Shown in pieces: positions 55,850-64,000 of a stretch of DNA of 64,000 nt. The DNA comes from Cryptomeria japonica (lineage: Eukaryota; Streptophyta; Pinopsida; Cupressales; Cupressaceae), in assembly GCF_030272615.1 (NCBI RefSeq), contig NC_081413.1, positions 718,663,867 through 718,727,866 of the forward strand, given 5' to 3'. Position numbers and translations under genes: made by a program. The notes under the pieces were generated by a model. It made no database searches and was not told the origin of the DNA. It saw only the letters and a program-made list of their open reading frames with translations. Position 1 is the stretch's first letter; each line of letters opens with the position of its first letter.

Positions 55850-57845
55850 GAGTTCTCTGAAAACCTATCTTTACCAAGTGAGAGTGTAGTCTTTTGTACC
55901 ATGCCCTAGGTGCTTGCTTCAAACCATATAGTGCCTTGTGCAGTTTTCACACCATATCCTTTGCTTGAGTCAAAGCATAATCATCTGGCTATTCAATGTA
56001 GACTTCCTCTTCCAATATTCCATTTAGAAATGTTGACTTCACATCCATATGATATACTTTGAATCCTCTATAGGATGCAAATGATAGTAGATTCCTAACA
56101 CCTTCCAATCTTTCAACTGGTGCAAATGTCTCCCCATAGTCTTCACCTTCTTCTTGGGCATATCCTTTGCATACCAGTCTGGCCTAATTTTTGACTACTA
56201 CTCCATCTTCATTCAATTTATTCCTGAATACCCATTTTGTTCCTATAACATTTTTATTCACCAGTCAGGGTACTAATGACCAAGTATTACTCTTCTCAAT
56301 CTGGTCAAGCTCTTCTTCCATAGTCTTTATCCAGTGATCATCTTCGAAAGCTTCCTTTATTGTTCTAGGCTCAATAGTGGAGATCATACAAAAATTCTCT
56401 TTAATTATTCTATTGGTTAACACATTGACATCTTTATCTCCAATAATCTGATCAGGATTATGATTGAGTCTAACATAACTTGGAATAACATGATCATTGT
56501 CTTCAGGTTCTTCTTCCTTACTTTCTTCATCTTTTATAGAATCTACATGTTCAGGTTGAATTGGTGTTGTAGTATTCATTTCACTAACTTCTAGCTTCAC
56601 TGGTTCTGGTTCCAAAATTAGAATGTAGGGTTCATCTTCCTCCTTCCCCTTACTAATTTCTCCCAACTCTTTAGGAAACTCATCCACTTGGACATTAACA
56701 CTCTCAATGATCTTCTTTGTTTGGTTATTGTAGCATTTGTAGGCTTTTCTCTTGGTGGACTAACCAAGAAATATGTTCTCTTGATAAAGCATCTGCTACC
56801 AAAAATGTTAAAGTAAATGACATTAGGTGATCTACCATACCAGTATTCATAAGGAGTTTTATCCTTACCTCTTTTAACCAGTATCTAGTTCATTGTGTAG
56901 ACAGCTTCTCTCTAGAAAATCTTAGCTACACCGCCTTGAATTAGCATAGTCCTTGCAACTTCAACAACTGACTGGTTGTTCCTCTCTGCAATACAATTCT
57001 GTTGTGGTGTCCTAGGTGCAGAAATTTGCCTCTTAATTCCATTGTCTTCACAATATTTAGTGAATTTCTCATAAGTAAATTCACCACCTTGATCTATTCT
57101 TAGGAACTTTATCTTCTTTCCACTTTCCTTTTCAGCTAAGGCTTTGAATGCCTTAAACTTGTTAAAGGCTTCTATTTTATCTTTCAAGAATGTAACCCAC
57201 ATCATTCTTGAGCAATCATCAGTAAAAATAAAATACTGATCACCTTGAATGCTTATAGTCCTTATTGATCCACAAAGGTCGATATGAACCAGATCTAGAA
57301 AATGTTCTCCTGAGAAAGATTTTCTGTAAAAAGTTGAGGATGCCATCCTTCGTAATTGACATTCCTTACACATAGCATTAACTAGTTTGTCCAACTGAGG
57401 AAAACCTCTTACCAATTTGGATTTACTAACTTTCACAATGTTATCAAAATTTACATGATAAAATATTTGATGCCAAAGCCAACTATCTTCTACCTTTGCA
57501 ATTAAATAATTCTTCACTTTAGAACTTAGGTGAAATAGGTTACCTTTTGTCTGCTTGCTGGTTGCAATTAGTTCACCTTTGCTTCCATAAATTTTGCACA
57601 TCCCATTCTTGAATTCTAGTGAATAACCCCTGTCATTGAGTTGAGCAACACTCAAAATATTGTGTTTCAATCCTCCAACCCAATAGACATCATCTGCACT
57701 TCTCTTTCCATTCAAAGAGATGGTTCCTTTTCAATTTACCATGCAGGGTGAGTCATTTCCAAATCTCACAACACCTCCATCAAATTCCTTCAAAGTAAAA
57801 AATGTACTCCTGTCACCAATCATGTGGTGTGAACAACCACTATCT
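55850..57845 (-). pseudogene. pol: Copia C protease, integrase and RT N-part
   Basis: Minus strand from 57845: protease DSGCSHHMIGDRS, NGKRSADDVYWVGGLKHNIL, pre-integrase zinc region (WLWHQIFYHVNFDNIV ... CKECQ), integrase DDE (HIDLCGS, RIDQGGEF, CIAERNNQS), the acidic linker (56687-56265), and RT from GYAQEEGEDYGETFAPVERL to KALYGLKQA-like and [18 protein letters not shown]. It is broken off at about 55850 before the YVDD site. Stops near 57735 and 56910 and in the RT part. Integrase zinc residue CH became YH. Confidence 0.86.
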
Positions 57846-60800
57846 TTTTGGGACTCATTAAATTTGAGTCAAGTTTAGAGGCCCATTTCAAAATTTTGCT
57901 CTGCATTTCTAAATGATCATAAAATGAGTCAGTTTGAATGGCCTAGTTAGAGAGAGAGTAAAATGGAGCCAGTTGATTTTCAAAGGGTAAGGCTTTGGAA
58001 ACATTTTGTACAGCTTTCATTTGACCTATGCAGTGTGTTGAAACTTTCAAAATTCAATTTGGATCAGTTTATCTGGTACCCATTTCAAGGGGTGAGTTGA
58101 AAGTGCATTTTAGGTGCAAATGCAGATTTTACCAAGTAGCCTACTTTGAGTGTTTATATCTTTTTCCCTATTGATTTTCATGATAAAATTAAAAATAGAT
58201 TGAATTATATGCATAAAAGTGTGCCTCCATTCAAAATTTAAAGTCTTCATGAATCCATTTGCTCAGTTTACCAATCTCAATCCGTTTGCAGTTGGTGTTG
58301 TTTGATAAGTCCCTGTTTCAGTTGTTAGTCGGAGCCTTGTTTTGCATAAGTGTAAAAGTTGCCTCAGTGAATGTCATGTCAAAGCATTTCTTCCAGGATA
58401 TTTTTGGTATAAATGACAAGCTATGTTTCAAATTTCAAGCTCCTACCAATCCGTTTGATCAGTTTTCAAAAGGGTTTATTGAGCCATCGTTTTCAGTGAT
58501 CCGTACTTTCATTGCTATATTAGTTAAAGTAGCTATTTTCATGAGCGCACCATTTGCACCCAGTTAGAATTTTGGTCAAACTAAGAGTTATAAGTCTTTA
58601 TATGTACTTCAAGGTACCTATGTCTCAGATTTGAGGGTCTACGGAGATAGTTTGATATTTTTAAGAAAGGCATGATGTGTTACCTGCGCATTGACTTCAT
58701 CAGGTCCGCAGTGTCGACAAAGCCAGTTGGTCATTTTTGACAATTAATATCTCTTCGCTCAGGATTTGTCTTGAAAAAACATTTGGTAGAGTTCATGCTT
58801 GTATAATAGAGTACACGCCTGTCAGATGGCAAGGTCCAGAAAGGTGTTTTGACAAGTTTGAAAATTACGTCTTCGCGATTAAATGCAAAAATGTGACACA
58901 GTCGCCTGAAAGTTGCAAAACTCAGTTTGATGATCCGAAAATGGTGCCGATCATTTCGAGAGGTATGTTTAAGGTTCCTGAGGTATTTTGAATGTCAGTG
59001 ACATGAAAACAAATTTTTTTTAGTCAGACCCATTTTGGGGCCCGACCTGGATAAATGCCTATGCATTAATTTTATCGGCGACTTGGCCCTTTGAGAAATT
59101 CCAGAATGATATTGACATCCATAGTTGGAGTAGAGTACTTGAAAGTTTTCCATGAGAGAGTAATGCAAGAATGAGAATGCACTTGAAGACAAAGATATTA
59201 AATAGATTTGACGAGAAATACCAGGTTCGAGCATTGTGCTAGCGATGCATTTGGATCTTTCTTTTCACCATTTGCGGATAACATCAGAGCACCAAACGTA
59301 GTGAAGGCAATTAAAAGCCAATGCAAATGTGTTAGCAGCTGCAAACCATCATTCCTCGTGTGGCAAACAAACTGGAAAGAAGAACATTGCCTTGAAGAAG
59401 TTATGTGAAACTCCAATGGCAAATGCAAACAGAAGAAAACTTCTCAAACAAATTACAGTTGCAAAAACTCTTTGGCAAATTGAAATGCTAGTCACTCATC
59501 CCCCAAATCCAACACAGCAGAGCATGAAAAGACCATTTAAGGCAACCAAATGCAAATGGTGCTAGGATTAACTCCCCTCTACGTGGTTTTTTTTTAACAA
59601 CAGAAACTTTTAATGCAGATTTGGCAAGTTAAAATACCAAAGTCCTCCCTGCGTGGGTCTCTGAGCATATAAAATTTTGAGCAAATGCAATTAGTAGTTT
59701 AGTCTCTACATGGTGTATGGAGCATGGTTTCAGCAAACACCAGTTTGGCAGCCCCTGCGTGGAGTGGTGTTTGGTTTGCATGGTGTGAGGTTTTTGAACT
59801 CTTGTAGCAAATGCCTCCCTGTTCTCCCTATGTGTGAGCTGATTGAAGAGGCTATCATCCTCCCCTTTCTGCGTGGAGTTTGGGGAGCATATAAAACTAT
59901 AAGAAAATTCCAATTTCCTCCTTCCTTGTGCATGGAATTTGGGGAATGCAATATTAATTCCAAGCCAATGCAATGTGGTGGTGCAGACCATGTGGTAAAG
60001 GGTTTAGAAACTTTCAGTAAATGGAAATTAGCAGGCGTAAAGCTCTGCGTGGTGGGTGAGCTGAAGTGTAGTGTGGATGCTCCATTGCCAAGCATACCCC
60101 TCTCTCCACATGGAAAACAATGGTAAATGACTTCCTAAACTCCTCCTACATGACATCTGAAGTGGCAAAGACTTTCAAGCAAATGCAAATGGCATTAAGG
60201 TAGGTGCACAGTCAACATTTCCCTCACATAGCTGCTATAAGACTTTAAAATTCACCAGCAAATGCCATGGCATGGTAAAGGGCATCTAAAACATGTTTCC
60301 CTCCTTCAGCGCAGAGAATATGGAGGGTTAAAATGAAATGCACATTCAAGTTTCAGAAGAAAACGCCATGAAAAACCCAGGGAAAGCTCAGAAAATGTGT
60401 TGCTAGGCTAAAATGCTTTATCCCACATTGGCTGGGGAATGCAATTTTTTGGCATTTATAAGCAAAGCTCCACACAAGTATAGTGTGAAAGCCTCAAGGC
60501 TTTTGACAAATGGTGTTGGTCAGGCACTCGAGTGGACCCCACGTGCATGGGCACGCTTCCTGAGGTGAACAAGGAGGCCGACAAGTGGTGACCAGGTGGA
60601 CCCCATGTAGGCACAGATCCCGAGGCAGGCAAGTTTTGCAGAGAACATATGGCTTAACTAGTGAGCAAGTTGCAGGAGATCTGATGATGCGCACTGATTG
60701 GTAGGATAAAGATGCAGTTCAAGAGATCCAATGGTCGGTGCGATTTCGTGAAAGTGAGATGCACGCCAGTTAAGCTTTACGAAATGGCGAAGGGTTAAAA

Positions 60801-62290
60801 AGCATGCAGATTCAAGATGATCCGACGACACACGCGATTTCGGAGCCCAAAGGTGCACGTCCATTAGCCATTGTGAAATAGAGATAGATAGGTGGCAGGT
60901 CTAGGTGGAGGTCTAGCTCACAGGTCCCACTGAGGTATCGTTGAGGTGGCCAACAAGCAAGCAGACGGGTGGTGTACATGTGGCAATGACGAGGCAGTGA
61001 GGTGGTGGATTGATGAGGTGTCATCCGAGGTGGCACCCCAATGGACCTTATCGGCAAATCAGAGGCTGCCACGTGGTAGGGTGTCAGGCCAAAAAATTGG
61101 TAAAAATCAAAGTTAAATGATATAATTTCAACTATAGAGAAATTCAAAAAATTTAAATGATGGATCCATATTCAAGATTAATTCGCCCAGAGGTCCATTT
61201 TTGCCCAAAATACCAAGTATTATATATCACCGGAAAGCTCTCGGGATAAGGAATATAATAATGAAGTTTTTTTTAACAAATATGAGACATTTTGAGAGAA
61301 TTTTCCATGGGAAATATGAAGGAATTGAAATTTAGTTGGTAAAGAGACACTTGGCAATTTCTGTTGCAGACCTAATATTTTTTCCCTCCCCTTCTTATTT
61401 GATTTTCTTCTCAATTGTAAGGGTTCCATAATTTTGGAGGAAGTGCTCTAGTTTTCATGGCTTCCATTTTCTGAATTCCTTGACCCAAACTTGTTAAGCT
61501 CTTTGGTTTGTTTCAAGGTACAGAGATTACATTGCAAGATGATAGATTGTTTTTCTAGTTGCAGATCATACTTGTGTCAGGCATGAGTAAATTTCCCACA
61601 TTATTGTCTCTGTGTATGTATTTCATTATTATGAATTGAATCCTTAAGGAGGATGAAATTTGTCAATTTCAAGGAGAATGTGTGATTGTTCATAGGTATC
61701 CTTCAATGAAGGTTTTAAACTCTGTAATCAGTCATGAATAATGGAATGTGTTCCAGATCTAATAATTTTGTAAATAAATTGAGTAATTCATTACTATAAG
61801 GTATTAGTGCAGGAATATTGTTTAAGGAGAACCAATTTGTGACTAGGATACACTTTTACAGTTCTGTGTGTGACTCTGTTGCCTAATGAACAAGGCACTG
61901 GTCTTGCAGATTTGGGGATAGTTTCAGATTAACAAATTTAAAGACAAATCTTTTCCCTTTATGTTTAGGGGTTTGTGTTCTATCCTTCACAAGCTCTTTT
62001 TCATCTGTGGTTTATATAGATTTAGCCAATCTGTAATGTGTTTCTAAATTTGGTGAGTTTGTGGAATGATCTATCTACTTATTGTTGATGCAGTCATGTG
62101 TCTATAATCCTTGTATTTAATGCATAAAAAGGGTGTCCCCCCCTAGGTCTAGCAGAACTTGAAGTGCAAGAGGATCAATTAGGGTCCTATGTTATGTTGT
62201 CCAAGCCCTGATGTGTTTCGTAGATTGAAATTGGCCATTTCATAGAAGGATTGTAGGTGTACTTGGGTTAATCATTTTTTATGAACAACA
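57846..62290. mobile_element. Unclassified 4445 bp insertion K in copia C
   Basis: Bounded by tatct at 57841-57845 and 62291-62295; without it the host reads accactatctataatcca, as in copia D. On the minus strand the insert starts TGTTGTTCATAAAAAATG and ends CCCAAAA. No terminal inverted repeats, no terminal direct repeats, no RT or transposase motif. Open stretches (for example 58259-58567, 59710-60126) show no family resemblance. The middle (59560-60330) has degenerate repeats. It may be a non-autonomous retroelement; class not determined. Confidence 0.6.
59560..60330. repeat. Degenerate repeats inside K
   Basis: Recurrent phrases at irregular 60-100 bp steps: ctgcgtgga/ctgcgtggt/tgcatgga, gagcatataaaa (59664 and 59886) and agcaaatgc/agtaaatgg. 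Units are too diverged to define exactly by eye. Confidence 0.4.
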
Positions 62291-62609
62291 TATCTATAAT
62301 CCAATCATCAGACCTATCCATGCGAGAGACTAAAGCCTTCTGATCTGATGTCTCTTCTTTAATGACATAAAAGACAATGTCCTCATTTGAGTCGTCTTTA
62401 GATTCCTCATCTATAATTCCTCCATCCATAGCAATGAGACAATCTCTTTTGTCTTTTCCTTTGTACTTCTTATACTTCTCACGTTTCTGCTCATTATCTC
62501 CATTTGGACAGTTAGCAACAATATGTCCAATCCGATTACATGCAAAATACTTCAATGGTAATTTACCTTTGTACTTATCGGTACCTCTAGATAACCGATT
62601 GGCCAACAA
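62291..62609 (-). pseudogene. gag: Copia C nucleocapsid and linker to protease
   Basis: Minus strand: SRGTDKYKGKLPLK, zinc knuckle YFACNRIGHIVANC (first Cys now Tyr), acidic linker (GGIIDEESKDDSNEDIVF) and SDQKALVSRMDRSDDWIID, where K begins. Nearly the same as D at 37653-37964. Confidence 0.84.
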
Positions 62610-63342
62610 TGTGATGGTATGATGAAAGAATAAGTATCCAGTCAACTACTGAGAGGGGGGGTGAATTAGTAGATAGAAAAACTGATACAAACTTCCCCAA
62701 TCAATCTCTCAATGTAAACTTAGAACTAACATTGAAATAATCTCTATCAAGATAAAAACTCATAAGTTAAACCGGTTGTCTATTACAATAAATTAACAAC
62801 AAACAACTTCATTTCTCAATGCTTCTGATTATCATGACTTGTCAGAATAGTTAAGTAGTTAAGTAAATCAACCATGAAAACATAACCACAAAAACATTCA
62901 CCACTTGACACAAATATTTTTGACATGGAAACCCAAAATAGGTAAAAATCGCTTCATCTAACTTTAAAACTCATCACGCGCTTTGCATTAGATGCAATAC
63001 ATTTTCTCATTCCCTAGACAAAAACCATTACAACTCGCCAAAATCTCTTTGAATTGTCTCCATACGATGATCATACATGTCATAATCATTACCGCTCATC
63101 ATCATATCATAAACCAATAAACTTGATCGGTTAGGGTTTATAAAAAACAACAAGTAGGGTTTACTGGTTACAACAATAGATAAGGTTTATACCTTTACAC
63201 CAGTTACCTGTTCTCCTCATAAATTCTTCCTACCAGTTATAGTAACAATACAACAACAATAATAACAATATCATTACCGGTTCAATTGACATCAATGACA
63301 ACATAACATATCATTAATTCAATCTTCATGCAAATGCCAACA
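62610..63342 (-). repeat. 3' LTR of copia H (733 bp)
   Basis: Minus orientation: starts TGTTGGCATTTGC at 63342, ends CATACCATCACA at 62610. C-tract hairpin CTACTGA (62646-62652) with TTAGTAG (62666-62672). Related to the LTR of D. Confidence 0.86.
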
Positions 63343-63355
63343 ATCTCCCCCTTTG
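63343..63355 (-). promoter_or_regulatory. Polypurine tract of copia H
   Basis: Minus-strand caaagggggagat before TGTTGG, same as in copia A. Confidence 0.88.
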
Positions 63356-63671
63356 GCATTGATGGCAACACAAATATCAACACCATTGATTGCTACGTGA
63401 TTATGAATAGGAATCCTAGTTTACATTACCAAGTATTCACCATGTTCTCTTTGTTCTTCAGTTGGTCACTGGTTCTCCTTCCCATAATCACATAATTATT
63501 CTCCCCCTTTGATAGCAATGCCAAATTGAAAGTAAACATGTAATGTCAAATGTCACTATGCATCAACAATCTGCAACTTGATGCTCCCCCTGTGGAATAC
63601 ATCCACTTCTACACCAATCCTCTTGAAAAATTCTGCAAGTAGCTCCAAGACTAATGTAATCTACGTCATAC
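63356..63671 (-). other. 3' untranslated region of copia H
   Basis: No coding. Two more purine tracts (near 63500 and 63580) precede the real one, as in A and B. Confidence 0.6.
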
Positions 63672-64000
63672 TTAACTAACTTCATGAAGAGGGACAACCC
63701 CTAACTGACTTCTAAGATATTCAAAAGTAGTCTTAGGCAAAGGTTTAGTAAAAATATCTGCAAGCTGCTCCTTGGTAGAAACATGCTCTAAGATAACATC
63801 TTTACTCTGATCTTTTTCCCTCAAGAAATGATACTTCAATTCAATATGCTTTGTCTGTGTGTGCAAAATAGGGTTCTTAGAAATATTTATGGCACTTGTA
63901 TTATCACATAAAATATTTATAGGTTCTGAAATCTTTATCTTAAAACCTTCCAAAATGTGCCTGATCCATATATCCTATGTGCAATTCATGTAAGTTGCAA
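63672..64000 (-). pseudogene. pol: Copia H RNase H, C-terminal part
   Basis: Minus strand from the window edge: a TAG in place of Gln (NCT*DIWIRHILEGF), then ILCDNTSAINISKNPILHTQ, IELKYHFLRE, STKEQLADIFTKPLPKTTFE and a TAA stop at 63672. Standard end of a copia polyprotein. It continues beyond the right edge. Confidence 0.88.

Larger units (their letters stand above)
55850..62609 (-). mobile_element. Ty1/copia element C, split by insertion K, truncated
   Basis: Minus-strand copia of the same family as D. Gag end at 62609-62291; protease to RT N-part at 57845-55850. K sits exactly inside the protease codons WIID-SGCSHH with TSD tatct. The upstream gag is cut at 62610 by element H, and RT ends before its catalytic motif. 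5' LTR and 3' half not seen. Confidence 0.85.
62610..64000 (-). mobile_element. Ty1/copia element H, 3' end (rest beyond right edge)
   Basis: On the minus strand: RNase H end (64000-63672), 3' untranslated region, polypurine tract (63343-63355) and 3' LTR (63342-62610). Left flank aacaa (62605-62609) would be one TSD copy. It inserted into copia C gag. Confidence 0.87.

Noticed and set aside
59208-60126. Possible genes in insertion K
   Set aside because: Open frames on both strands are of chance length in repeated sequence and lack recognisable domains.
57846-62290. K as a Helitron, MITE or CACTA element
   Set aside because: It has a 5 bp duplication, no TC/CTRR ends, no terminal inverted repeats and no CACTA ends.

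Overview
The window is repeat-rich, AT-biased plant nuclear DNA. It holds no tRNA, rRNA or intact host gene that I can recognise. Almost everything is LTR-retrotransposon sequence in several layers of nesting, plus one LINE and a broken pentatricopeptide-repeat (PPR) gene. The many long copia LTRs, kilobase solo LTRs, a chromovirus and heavy C-to-T decay fit a large, slowly turning-over genome, most likely a gymnosperm (inference; no species marker is present).

Layout, left to right. Copia G (+ strand, SIRE-like gag with coiled coil) enters from the left edge and ends at 30273. It is split by a solo LTR (2406-3624) and by a second LTR, J (4047-4894 and 27159-27357). J is split in turn by a composite block, K2 (4895-27158). 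K2 carries hairpins, PPR pseudogene fragments, the 13.4 kb element F (6629-20063) and the 4.7 kb element B (21982-26715). From 30274 to 53178 lies an older minus-strand copia, D. D received copia A (31024-37652, nearly complete), a solo LTR (37965-38890) and chromovirus E (40186-52299). E itself contains a LINE (42393-48320). Further right are an orphan N-terminal reading frame, a roughly 1 kb tandem duplication rich in GATAAG (53690-55681), minus-strand copia C (55850-62609) split by an unclassified 4445 bp insertion K (57846-62290), and the 3' end of minus-strand copia H (62610-64000).

Most junctions can be checked internally. Host reading frames or motifs resume across the inserts, and target-site duplications (TSDs) are visible: tgatt around B, cttat around E, tatct around K, a 17-18 bp copy around the LINE, and 4-of-5 matches around A, F, J and the 2406 solo LTR. 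This gives an order of insertion at least five levels deep.

The two most interesting elements are non-autonomous. F has LTRs that look about 98-99% identical, an uninterrupted 994-residue Gln/Pro/Ser-rich forward ORF, and an antisense reading frame of about 600 codons carrying a plant-mobile-domain-like (PMD-like) protein; it has no recognisable pol. B has copia-type LTRs and polypurine tract but encodes an unrelated coiled-coil protein. A third general signal is a hairpin near the 3' end of nine copia-type LTR copies, with a constant C-rich loop and compensatory changes in its stem.
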